Shown here piece by piece: positions 8,007-15,837 of a DNA stretch of 64,000 nucleotides. The stretch is from an uncultured Planctomycetota bacterium (GTDB lineage: Bacteria; Planctomycetota; Phycisphaerae; UBA1845; Fen-1342): contig CAADGL010000021.1 of assembly GCA_900696525.1 (NCBI GenBank), positions 62,001 through 126,000 of the forward strand. The letters are read 5' to 3'. Every line of letters begins with the position of its first letter. Position 1 is the first letter of the stretch. The position numbers and the translations under genes were made by a program. Under the pieces are notes generated by a model. That model saw nothing but the letters and a program-made list of their open reading frames with translations. It did not search any database and had not been told where the DNA came from.

Positions 8007-8654
8007 ATGGATGTCGCACAGGTTCCGGCGCTGGTCACGGGAGTCAACATCTGCGCCTACTGGACCAGCGTCGGATACATGGTCGTCCGCGTCGGCCGCA
8101 AGTCGCGCGGCATGGCCCGGCTGCTCGCACCCAGCCAGCCGCGCGAACGCATCATGGTCCTCGTCTGGGTTCCTCTCGTCATCGGCTGGATGCTCCTCCC
8201 GCTGGTCGCCGCCGGCCAGCCCCCCGGGGCCGCTTCGATCTGGGCCCTGCCCGCCTGGACCGGCGCACCCGCGGTGCTGGCGTGGCGCTGGGCGGCGACG
8301 GCGCTGGCCGTGGGCTGCTGGCTGGCGTCGATCGCCTGCTGGCGCCACATGGGGTGCCACTGGCGCATGGCGGTCGATCCGCAGAAGCCGCCCGTGCTGC
8401 TGACCGACGGGCCGTTCGCGATCGTCCGCCACCCGATCTACGCGCTGAGCATCCTGATGATGGCGTGCACGGCGGTCGTGACGCCGACACCGCTCATGCT
8501 GCTGCTGGCCGTCGTTCATATCACGCTGATGCACCTGAAGGCGCGCAATGAAGAGGCGTTCATGCAGCGGCAGCACGGCGACGCATACAACGAGTATTGC
8601 CGCCGGGTTGGCCGCTTCGTGCCGCGCTGGCGCGTGGGTCCTGACACTCCGTGA
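8007..8654 (+). CDS. Integral membrane isoprenylcysteine/phospholipid methyltransferase-like protein
   Basis: A 215-residue protein with about five transmembrane helices. It ends in the signature of the ICMT/PEMT superfamily: GPFAIVRHPIYALSIL (about 146-161), then NEEAFMQRQHGDAYNEYCRRVGRFVP. In this superfamily the GPY..RHPxY segment and the Glu near the C-terminus bind S-adenosylmethionine at the membrane face. The likely activity is methylation of a lipid or a membrane-embedded small molecule; true prenyl-cysteine is not expected in bacteria. The ATG at 8007 follows a -10-like CATAAT, and an in-frame upstream start at 7965 would overlap the previous gene. It overlaps the next gene by GTGA, suggesting co-translation with the acyltransferase-like protein. 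Confidence 0.8.
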   Translation: MDVAQVPALVTGVNICAYWTSVGYMVVRVGRKSRGMARLLAPSQPRERIMVLVWVPLVIGWMLLPLVAAGQPPGAASIWALPAWTGAPAVLAWRWAATALAVGCWLASIACWRHMGCHWRMAVDPQKPPVLLTDGPFAIVRHPIYALSILMMACTAVVTPTPLMLLLAVVHITLMHLKARNEEAFMQRQHGDAYNEYCRRVGRFVPRWRVGPDTP

Positions 8655-9988
8655 GAAACGATGCCGGCGCTGGCGACGGACTTAGGGCAACGGCCGCCGC
8701 GCGCGGCGGCGCCGCCTGGCAGCGGCTGAGCGCGTTTCAGCGCACGATGCTGCTGTGGGAGCGGCTGCACCCCTACAACGCGGTGCACGCGCTGCGGATC
8801 CTCGGCCCCTCGCGGCCGCAGCGCCTTGCCGCCGCCATCGAGGCCGTCGAGCGTGCGGCCGGAATCGGGGCGCTGGAGATCGACCGGTCGGCGCGGGCGT
8901 GTCGGTACGTTCCGGCGGCGGCCCCGCGGGTGAAGGCCGGAGTGTGCGACGAGGTTGGCGAGCAAACGCCGACCGGTCTGCTGGCCGCCGGCCTCAACGC
9001 CTCGTTCGCTGGCCGGCCGCAGACGCCGTTTCGCTGGACGCTGCTCGAAGAGGCCGGCGGCGGAGCGCACTGGGTCGCGCTGGCGTACCGGCACGTCGCC
9101 GCCGATGCTCACGGGGCGCAAGCGCTGCTGGCCGCCGTGTTGCAGCACGGCCGCGGCGGCGGCGAAGCGCCGCTCCTTCGCGTCGATGGGCCGAGGCGTC
9201 AGCGCGTGTCGCTGCGGGCGCGGCTTGAGGCGCTGGCGCGCTTCGCGCGGACATTCCGCCGGCTGCGATGCGCCCACAAGATGGACGAGGACCGGCAGGG
9301 CGACGACCGCACCGAGTGCGCCGTCCGCACGGCCGCGCCGGGCCTGCTGCGAGAGCTGCGCGCCGCAAACCGGCGGCGCGGCGCGGGCCTGAACGATGCC
9401 TGTCTGGCGGCGCTGGCCGCGACCGTCGCCGAACGCTCCCCAGACCGTCACACCAGTCGCCGGCGACGCAAGCTGGCGCTCGGCACAGTGATCAGCCGGC
9501 GGACGCGCGGGACCAGCGCGGGTGAGGTCTGGCTGGGGCCGGCGCTGCGCGACCTGGTCGTCGTGGTTGATCGGCCCGACGCGCCCCTCGCGGAGGTTCT
9601 GGCGCAGATCAGCGCTCAGACGCGCGCCGCGCGGGGCCTGCCCGATCCCGGCGATTTCGACCCGCGGCTCTTCCTGATCGAGCGCGCCTGGCCGCTGCTC
9701 GGCCTGCGCCACCATCGCCGCACATACCGCAAAGTCTTCCCCGTCTGCGCCGGCGTCACCAGCTTCAATGTGCATGCCGGGTGGTTCGGCCCGGCCGGCG
9801 TGGGTGTCGATCGCTACGTGCGCGCCAGCCCCCCGGGGCCGGTCGTACCCATCGCGCTGGCGCCGACCGCGCTTGGTGATCGACTGGAGCTGGCGCTCGT
9901 GTACCGCCGGGCGACGCTGACGCCGGCCGCCGCCGCCGACGTGCTTGCGGGCGTGCACGACCGGCTGGCGCTTCTCGCCGGCGGATGA
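8651..9988 (+). CDS. Condensation-domain-like (HxxxDxxG) acyltransferase
   Basis: A 445-residue protein starting with GTG at 8651 that overlaps the preceding stop. Residues 145-160 contain RHVAADAHG, the HxxxD-G motif of CoA- or carrier-protein-dependent acyltransferases. That group includes condensation domains, wax ester synthase/DGAT, PapA and chloramphenicol acetyltransferase. The N-terminal LSAFQRTMLLWERLHPYNAVHALRI also fits that fold, and residue TSFNVH late in the sequence matches the position of the second half-site. There is no carrier or adenylation domain, so it is a stand-alone enzyme that may transfer an acyl group to an alcohol or amine. Translational coupling to a membrane methyltransferase suggests lipid modification. 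The substrate is not inferable. Confidence 0.65.
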   Translation: MRNDAGAGDGLRATAAARGGAAWQRLSAFQRTMLLWERLHPYNAVHALRILGPSRPQRLAAAIEAVERAAGIGALEIDRSARACRYVPAAAPRVKAGVCDEVGEQTPTGLLAAGLNASFAGRPQTPFRWTLLEEAGGGAHWVALAYRHVAADAHGAQALLAAVLQHGRGGGEAPLLRVDGPRRQRVSLRARLEALARFARTFRRLRCAHKMDEDRQGDDRTECAVRTAAPGLLRELRAANRRRGAGLNDACLAALAATVAERSPDRHTSRRRRKLALGTVISRRTRGTSAGEVWLGPALRDLVVVVDRPDAPLAEVLAQISAQTRAARGLPDPGDFDPRLFLIERAWPLLGLRHHRRTYRKVFPVCAGVTSFNVHAGWFGPAGVGVDRYVRASPPGPVVPIALAPTALGDRLELALVYRRATLTPAAAADVLAGVHDRLALLAGG

Positions 9989-10030
9989 GCGCGGGTTGCG
10001 ACCGCACCCGAAATGCGCCACGGAGGTTCG

Positions 10031-11911
10031 CTACGGCCCCGCCAGCACCGGCAGCGGCTTGCCGCTGCGCTCGCCGGCGCCGGCGGGCCTGGGCAGAGCA
10101 TCGACCGCCAGAGGCGTGCCGGGCAGCGCGTGGGCCGCGGCTCCCCTTCCAACGCCGCGCATCGGCAGCCGGCTGGTGGGCACGGCGGACTGGCGCTCGA
10201 TGCGGCCGAAGCACAGGCGCAGGGTCCAGGTGAAGGTGCGGCAGGCGGTGAGGACCAGGCCGTTCATCCCGAGGACCTGCAAGATGGCGTCCGCCAGGTA
10301 GAGCTTGCTCTTCGGGCGGACGAGCGCGACGAGGAAGCGCAGCGGGTTGTAGAAATACAGGTACGCCAGCAGGATGTTGATCTGCTTGATCCACGGCCGC
10401 GGGTGATTCGAGGCGATCACGTAGTTGCCGCCCAGCATGTGCTCGCGGACCTTGCGTCCGCCGACGCTCTCGTAGGCCATGCCCGACGTGTACGTGCCGG
10501 TGTAGAGCTTGGAGCCGGTGGCGGGGACGAGCATGAGCACTTGCATGCTGATCGCGCCGGCCTTCCTCAGGAGGCGAATCTGGTTCAGCAGGCCGTAGGG
10601 CTTCTCGCCACGGCTGAGCAGTGGCTGCTCGTCGTGGTGCATCATCATCGGCATGGGCGAGATGCCGTGCTGGTTGAGCAGGTGCAGCGCCTCGACGGTC
10701 TTGCCGACCGACTGCCCCTTCTTGACCAGCGTGGCGGTCATGTCCTCGACGCCCAGCCACAGCGCCCGCACACCCGCCAGCCGCACCGTGCCCAGGTGCT
10801 CGCGCAGCCGCAGCGTGTCGTGCACCGTCACCTCCGTGCCCCAGCGGATGCGCTTGCGGAACGGCCGCCCGGCAATCGGCGTGCGCGCCAGCGTCTCGAC
10901 AATGTCCAGCGTGCGCTCGGTGTTGTCGAAGAAGTTGTCGTCGGCCCCGAAGTAGCTGCGGATACCGTACTCGTCGTGCAGCCGGCGGAACTCGTCCGCG
11001 ACGCGCTCGCCGCTCTTGACCCGCAGTTGCCGCTGGTTGTACGCCGGTATCGGGCAGTAGGGACAGGCGAACTTGCAGCCGAACGTCAGCACCAGCGAGC
11101 CGATCGAGCTGTAGCGCGCCACCTCGTCCGCCCGAAGCGCCCGCGAGGCCAGCGTCGCGCATCGCGAAGGCGGCTCCAGCAGGCGATAGCCCAGCACCGG
11201 GTGCGGCAGCTCGTCGAGATCGCCCACCAGCCGCTGCACGCCCGTGTCGATCAGCTCCTCGGGCGCGCCGGCGGCGCCGCTGCGCGCGTAGACGAGGCCG
11301 GGAATCTCGTCGAGCAGGCCACCGTCGCGGGCGCGCAGAAAGGTGCTGCGCAGCGACTCGCCGGCGCCGCGCTCGGCCAACAGCACCTCCAGCAGGCTCA
11401 GCAGCACGTACTCCTCCCCGGTCACCGCGACGTCCGCCGTCCACGGGTCGCCCGGACCGGCGCCGAACGCGCCCCACGGCTCGTAGATGAACTTCGGCCC
11501 GCCGGCGATGACCAGGGGCCGCTGCCGCGGGTCGATGCGGCAGACGTCGCGCAGCAGATCGGTGCAGGCCTCGGCGTGAAGCTGCATGCTGGAGACCATG
11601 AACAGGTCGGGGATGCGCCCGTCGAGACGCATCTGCGCGGGGCGGAACCCAGGCGACCACTGCTGAAGCACGATGCGCGTCTTCTCGAAGCCCGCGTCGG
11701 CCAGCGCCGAGCCGACCGCCCGCGGACCAGCGGGCGCCATGCGCGTCGCGGCGTAGACGAACGGAAGCATGTGCGTGCGCTGGTCGAACGCGTAGGCGAT
11801 GACGGTTGCAAGATCGTGGCGCGGGGCGACGCGCCGCAGCCGCCGGCGCAGGTCGAGCAGGCTTCCCGGCCTGAGCAACTCGTCGCCGCGTGCCCTCCGT
11901 GGTAGTTCCAT
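10031..11911 (-). CDS. B12-binding-domain radical SAM protein
   Basis: A 626-residue protein. Residues 60-215 look like a cobalamin-binding Rossmann domain as found in B12-dependent radical SAM enzymes (LVIAGGPKFIYEP at 133-145, VAVTGEEYVLLSLL at 161-174). The radical SAM core follows, with the [4Fe-4S] cysteines Cys279, Cys283 and Cys286 in GCKFACPYCP, then FGADDNFFDN and a VLMLVPATGSKLYTGTY segment near residue 500. It is probably a methylase or rearrangement enzyme acting on a lipid, peptide or tetrapyrrole-like substrate. The start at 11911 is chosen because the longer reading frame runs backwards through the tRNA-Ser gene. It is convergent with the acyltransferase-like gene (42 nt apart). 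A lipid-related role is only suggested by neighbours. Confidence 0.82.
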   Translation of the reverse strand: MELPRRARGDELLRPGSLLDLRRRLRRVAPRHDLATVIAYAFDQRTHMLPFVYAATRMAPAGPRAVGSALADAGFEKTRIVLQQWSPGFRPAQMRLDGRIPDLFMVSSMQLHAEACTDLLRDVCRIDPRQRPLVIAGGPKFIYEPWGAFGAGPGDPWTADVAVTGEEYVLLSLLEVLLAERGAGESLRSTFLRARDGGLLDEIPGLVYARSGAAGAPEELIDTGVQRLVGDLDELPHPVLGYRLLEPPSRCATLASRALRADEVARYSSIGSLVLTFGCKFACPYCPIPAYNQRQLRVKSGERVADEFRRLHDEYGIRSYFGADDNFFDNTERTLDIVETLARTPIAGRPFRKRIRWGTEVTVHDTLRLREHLGTVRLAGVRALWLGVEDMTATLVKKGQSVGKTVEALHLLNQHGISPMPMMMHHDEQPLLSRGEKPYGLLNQIRLLRKAGAISMQVLMLVPATGSKLYTGTYTSGMAYESVGGRKVREHMLGGNYVIASNHPRPWIKQINILLAYLYFYNPLRFLVALVRPKSKLYLADAILQVLGMNGLVLTACRTFTWTLRLCFGRIERQSAVPTSRLPMRGVGRGAAAHALPGTPLAVDALPRPAGAGERSGKPLPVLAGP

Positions 11912-12115
11912 CTGTCGTCGGACTCCCGGGCTTCGCCCTGTGCGGCTGAAGCCGGAAAGGTTGCGGGCGTGCAGGCGCCACGGGCGGCGCCCGTCAAAAT
12001 GGCGCAGCGCGGCGTTGCCGCGATCGCCGGTTATGTCACGTGAAACGACGAGGCGGCGTCCTTTCAGCGCCGGACCGTCCCCATCGTAAGCCCAAAGGGC
12101 GCGGTGCAAGAGGAA

Positions 12116-12206
12116 CGGAGAGGGCGGGATTCGAACCCGCGGTACCGCCAATTAGCAGTACGACGGTTTAGCAAACCGTTGCCTTCAGCCACTCGGCCAC
12201 CTCTCC
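12116..12206 (-). tRNA. tRNA-Ser(GCU)
   Basis: A 91-nt tRNA with a 7-bp acceptor stem (GGAGAGG with CCTCTCC), a long class II variable arm, the loop TTTGCTAAA giving anticodon GCT, a GTTCGAATC T-loop and discriminator G. The long variable arm and G73 are serine identity features. The 3' CCA is not encoded. Confidence 0.97.
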
Positions 12207-12292
12207 TCTGAAGCTGCTCCCGCCGTGCGGGCCAATGACTATCGTGGGATCGTAGCGGAAACCCCGCCGGTGCAAAAGGACGGGCGTCCGTC

Positions 12293-12411
12293 GGGTACTG
12301 GCACATTTTGAACCGAGCCGCGCCCGTGAGGCGTTGCGCCAACAGAGGTCCTCGTTTCAACCGCTTGCCGACCGGGGCGGCGCGGCTCAGAAAGCAAGCT
12401 GCACCAGTACC
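12293..12411. repeat. Nested inverted-repeat element, copy A (119 bp)
   Basis: The outer ends GGTACTGG and CCAGTACC form a terminal inverted repeat. Inside, AACCGAGCCGCGCCCGTGAG and a degenerate GCGGCGCGGCTCAG arm face each other around CAGAGGTCCTCGTTTCAACCG. The same order and several identical blocks (AGAAAGCA, TGCACCAGTACC, CCTCGTTTCAACCGCTT) recur in copy B at 26947-27070. Copy A has a damaged inner stem. It lies in the 390-bp gap between tRNA-Ser and the PLP enzyme, which otherwise holds no gene. Confidence 0.75.
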
Positions 12412-12595
12412 GTCCGCTACGCCCAGTCGGACCACGTCGGCACCGGAGCGCCGCGCCGCTTGCAGGAGTGACAAGTAATCGTTGGCCCGCACAGGTCCGC
12501 CCCACGGTGGCCTCGGCGGTTTGCGTGGATTCCCGCCCGGCTGGATACTGCGCCCCCGGGCAGGAGCCAGACTGCCGCGTTCACCAGGAGCCGAC

Positions 12596-13804
12596 ATGCG
12601 TTTCTCGACCCGCGCGATTCACGTCGGCCAGGAGGCCGACCCGGCCACCGGCGCCACCGTTCCCCCGATCTACGCCACCAGTACCTACACCCAGGCGGCG
12701 CCCGGCAAGCACAAGGGCTTCGAGTACTCGCGCACGCACAACCCCACTCGCAACAACCTCGAAGCCGCCTTCGCCGCCCTCGAAGGCGGACAGGCCGCCG
12801 CCGCCTTCGCTTCCGGCATGGCCGCCACCAACGCCATCCTCTCCGCCCTGCTGCGGCCCGGCGACTCGGTCGTGGCCTACGGCGACATGTACGGCGGGAC
12901 CTATCGCATGCTCGAGCGCATCTTCCGGCCCTGGGGGCTGACGGCGCGCTATTGCGAAAGCACCGCCCCACGAGACATCGCCGCAATGGTCGATGAGTCG
13001 ACCAAGCTCGTCTGGATCGAGACGCCCACAAACCCCATGCTGCGACTGCTCGATATCGCCGCCGTTACCGAGCAGTGCCGCGCCGCCGCCAAACGGTGTG
13101 GAACGCGGCCGATGGCGCATCCGGGCGGCTCGCCGATGGATCACGCGCTCGGGCTGCTGGTGGTGGTGGACAACACGTTCGCATCACCCGCGTTGCAGCG
13201 GCCACTCGAACACGGGGCCGACCTGGTCATGCACAGCACGACCAAGTATCTCGGCGGACATTCGGACGTGGTCGGCGGGGCCGTCGTCGCCCGTGACGCC
13301 CGTTTTCTCGAGCCGATCCGCTTCTTCCAGAACGCGGCGGGCGGCGTGCCGGGGCCGTTCGACTGTTTCCTCACGCATCGCGGGCTCAAGACGCTCGCCG
13401 TGCGCATGCGCCAGCACTGCGAGAACGCGCAGCGCGTCGCGGAGTGGTGCCGCGGCCAGCGGGCCTTCGAGCAGGTCATCTACCCCGGCCTGGCCGACCA
13501 CCCGGACCACGCGCTCGCCCGCCGGCAGATGAGCGGCTTCGGCGGCATGGTGACCTGCGTCCTTCGCGGGGGGCTGGACGCCGCCAGCCGCTTCATGTCC
13601 GCCACGCGGCTTTTCTCCTGTGCCGAGAGTCTCGGCGGCGTCGAGTCGCTCGTGAACCACCCGGCGATCATGACGCACGCGTCGATTCCGCGCGAAGTTC
13701 GCGAGCGGCGCGGCGTCGTGGACGGGCTGGTACGGCTCAGCGTCGGCATCGAGGACGTCGAGGACCTGGTCGAGGACCTGGCGCAGGCGCTGCGCGGCGT
13801 TTGA
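12596..13804 (+). CDS. Cystathionine gamma-synthase/lyase family PLP enzyme
   Basis: A 402-residue trans-sulfuration enzyme. It has VPPIYATSTYTQ (22-33), YSRTHNPTRNNLE (44-56), ASGMAATNAI (72-81), the ETPTNPMLRLLDI block (142-154) and the PLP lysine Lys217 in HSTTKYLGGHSD. It ends with SLGGVESLVNHPAIMTHA and VRLSVGIEDVEDLVEDL, all typical of MetB/cystathionine gamma-lyase/MetY relatives. It interconverts cysteine, homocysteine and cystathionine; sequence reading alone does not separate synthase from lyase. An extra ~18-residue Gly/Pro-rich segment (about 169-186, RPMAHPGGSP) lies just before the VVVDNTF strand, where family members normally have a short turn. AGGAG precedes the ATG at 12596. 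It is convergent with ubiE. Confidence 0.93.
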   Translation: MRFSTRAIHVGQEADPATGATVPPIYATSTYTQAAPGKHKGFEYSRTHNPTRNNLEAAFAALEGGQAAAAFASGMAATNAILSALLRPGDSVVAYGDMYGGTYRMLERIFRPWGLTARYCESTAPRDIAAMVDESTKLVWIETPTNPMLRLLDIAAVTEQCRAAAKRCGTRPMAHPGGSPMDHALGLLVVVDNTFASPALQRPLEHGADLVMHSTTKYLGGHSDVVGGAVVARDARFLEPIRFFQNAAGGVPGPFDCFLTHRGLKTLAVRMRQHCENAQRVAEWCRGQRAFEQVIYPGLADHPDHALARRQMSGFGGMVTCVLRGGLDAASRFMSATRLFSCAESLGGVESLVNHPAIMTHASIPREVRERRGVVDGLVRLSVGIEDVEDLVEDLAQALRGV

Positions 13805-13836
13805 CCGTCGCCGCGGGCGATCCGGGCGGCGCCGGT

Positions 13837-14595
13837 TCAGGCGATCGCCACGTACAGCACGACCCCGCCCAGGTTCATCGCTTCCGACCTGACCTGCGCA
13901 AAGCCGGCGTCCAGCAGGCGGCGCTCCATCGCGCCGCGCCCGTCGAAGGTCTGGATCGAGCGCGGCAGGTAGCGATACGCCCCGACCCGGTCGCGGCTGA
14001 TGAGCGCCCCGAGCCGCGGCAGCACCTGGTTGCAGTACAGCTCGTATCCCCAGCGCAGCAGCGCGTTGTCGGGCGGCGCAAACTCCAGGATCACCGCCCG
14101 CCCGCCCTCGCGCAGCACGCGCCGAAGCTCTCGCAGGCCCGCCGGCAGATCCTGGAAGTTCCGGACCCCGAACGCGCAGCTCACGACGCCCACCGACGCG
14201 TCACGCACAGGCAGCCGCAGCGCATCAGCCCGGCACAGCAGCAGCGGCGTCGTGCTCGGCGCGTAATGCCCGCGCGCGAGCATCTGGGCGGAGAAATCGA
14301 CCCCGACCACCGCGGCAGGGGCAGGCTCGCCGGCCATGAACGCGCGGATCATGTCGCCCGTGCCGCAGCAGACGTCGAGCACCACGTCGCCCGCGCGGAC
14401 CTGCGCGGCGCGGACGGCACGCCGGCGCCAGGCGGCGTCGCGCCCGAAGGTGGCCAGGGTGTTGACGCGCTCGTAGGTCGGGGCGATGGCGTCGAACATG
14501 TCGCGGACGCGGCGGGCCTTGTCCTGCTGGGCGTGCGGATCGCGCAGCGTCCGGTCGTCCCAGGCGGTCTCGAGTCCATCGGGCGAAGTCGGCAT
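13837..14595 (-). CDS. ubiE: UbiE/MenG-type demethylmenaquinone (ubiquinone) C-methyltransferase
   Basis: A 252-residue class I SAM methyltransferase. The N-terminal VRDMFDAIAPTYERVNTLATFGRD and WRRRAV segment, the VLDVCCGTGDMI motif I (about 72-83), VVGVDFSAQML, and CAFGVRNFQDLPAGLRELRRVLREGG are diagnostic for UbiE/COQ5. The closing SIQTFDGRGAMERRLLDAGF is also typical. It adds the ring methyl group in menaquinone or ubiquinone synthesis; in an anaerobic or planctomycete host menaquinone is the likelier product. The start at 14595 has AAGGAAG 5 nt upstream. It is slightly longer than usual at the N-terminus. It is divergent from the B12-binding gene across 425 bp. Confidence 0.93.
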   Translation of the reverse strand: MPTSPDGLETAWDDRTLRDPHAQQDKARRVRDMFDAIAPTYERVNTLATFGRDAAWRRRAVRAAQVRAGDVVLDVCCGTGDMIRAFMAGEPAPAAVVGVDFSAQMLARGHYAPSTTPLLLCRADALRLPVRDASVGVVSCAFGVRNFQDLPAGLRELRRVLREGGRAVILEFAPPDNALLRWGYELYCNQVLPRLGALISRDRVGAYRYLPRSIQTFDGRGAMERRLLDAGFAQVRSEAMNLGGVVLYVAIA

Positions 14596-15020
14596 CGCTT
14601 CCTTTCGCGCGAACCGCGGGGCCGGGCCACGGGCAACTGTCGCGGCTCGCGCGGACGTTGCGCCGCGTATTCTGCCTCCCCGGGCCGGAACTTCAAACCG
14701 CCGCCCGATGGCTCCGAGAAAATCGGCGCTCCCGCGCCACGCACGCCGGCGCCGCGCAGGCCCCGCCCGCCCGCCGCGAATGGCGGACGTGATCGTGTGC
14801 GAAAGCGCGTGAAGCGGCCACGGCCCGCGCGCCGATGTCTGGCTCTGGACGGACGCGACTGCCGGCACTCGCCTGGCAGCCGGCTCGCTTCGGAGCCGCG
14901 TCCGGCCTCATCAGAACAGACTCCGGCGATTGGATGAGCCGGCTTCGATGGACTGGCCCGTCGAGACCGCCGCGATGGACGCGCGGCGTGGCGGGCGCAG
15001 ACGGAGAGGACGACTGTCCA
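14596..15020. other. Divergent intergenic region, ubiE / B12-binding gene
   Basis: A 425-bp GC-rich stretch. Frames are open by composition, but none shows a recognisable protein or a ribosome-binding site until the ATG at 15021. No promoter match is convincing. Confidence 0.4.
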
Positions 15021-15812
15021 ATGCCTGAGCCGCTGCTGACGCGCTACCTCCAGCCGCTGCTGGCTGGTCGCCGGGCCGAGTGTTTCACGCTGATCAACAA
15101 GGCCCTTCAGGACGGCGCCGCGGCGCGCGGGCTCCTCACCGAAGTCGTCTGGCCGGCCATGACCCAGGTGGACCGGCTGTTCCGCGAAGACCTCATCAAC
15201 ACGGCCGCCGAGAACATGGCGGCGCGCATCAACCGCACCGTCGCCGACATGCTCCAGGCGCACCTGCCGCAGGCGCCGCCGAAGGGCAAGCGGGCCCTGA
15301 TCCACTGCGTCGAGCACGGCCACGAAGAGACCGGCGCCCAGATCATCGCCGACCTCTTCGCCGCGCAGGGCTGGGACAGCTACCTCGTCGGCGCGGGGGT
15401 GCCGCGCGACGAGCTGCTCAAGCTCACCGGCCGCCTCGGCCCGAACGTCTTCGTCGTCTACGGCACGCCACCCTCCGCCGTCCCAGACGTCCGCTCCCTC
15501 ATCGCCACCATCCGCGAGATCGGCGTCTGCGCCACGATGCAGGTGATCGCCAGCGGCGGGGTGTTCAACCGGGCCGACGGCCTGTGGCAGGAGGTGGGCG
15601 CCGATGTCTTCGCCGAGAACGCCCCCACGCTGATCGAGCTGGCCGAATCGCTGCCGCCGCGATCGCCCAACCTCCAGCGCCCGACCGGGCTGGTGAAGAA
15701 ACGCCATCGTCGGCGAAAAGGGATGGGCCCGCCGGCGGGCGCCGGCGCGTACGAGGCGCCCGCCATCGGCGCTGGGGCGGGCTTCGGATGCCTGCCGCCC
15801 GGGCGGGCATGA
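15021..15812 (+). CDS. Cobalamin-binding domain protein
   Basis: A 263-residue cytoplasmic protein with the two-part architecture of MetH-like B12 modules. A helical cap (residues 1-85, PLLTRYLQPLLAGRRAECFTL and VDRLFREDLINTAAENM) is followed by a Rossmann domain. The latter has IHCVEHGHEETGAQIIADLFAAQGW, VGAGVPRDELL, and a late VIASGGVFN. The histidine-Gly pair of the B12 loop is present as HEETG, one residue longer than the standard DxHxxG. This is reminiscent of B12-sensing regulators rather than methyl-transfer enzymes. The ~60-residue C-terminal tail is basic and low-complexity. No DNA-binding or methyltransferase domain is attached. It could be a B12 photosensor/regulator partner or a corrinoid carrier. 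GGAGAGG precedes the ATG by about 12 nt. Confidence 0.8.
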   Translation: MPEPLLTRYLQPLLAGRRAECFTLINKALQDGAAARGLLTEVVWPAMTQVDRLFREDLINTAAENMAARINRTVADMLQAHLPQAPPKGKRALIHCVEHGHEETGAQIIADLFAAQGWDSYLVGAGVPRDELLKLTGRLGPNVFVVYGTPPSAVPDVRSLIATIREIGVCATMQVIASGGVFNRADGLWQEVGADVFAENAPTLIELAESLPPRSPNLQRPTGLVKKRHRRRKGMGPPAGAGAYEAPAIGAGAGFGCLPPGRA

Positions 15813-15837
15813 GCGCGCCACCTTGCCGGCGCGGGAG

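Noticed and set aside
11912..12151. N-terminal extension of the B12-radical SAM gene
   Set aside because: The extension runs across the tRNA-Ser gene and a GC-rich spacer, and no conserved protein sequence is seen before MELPRRA.
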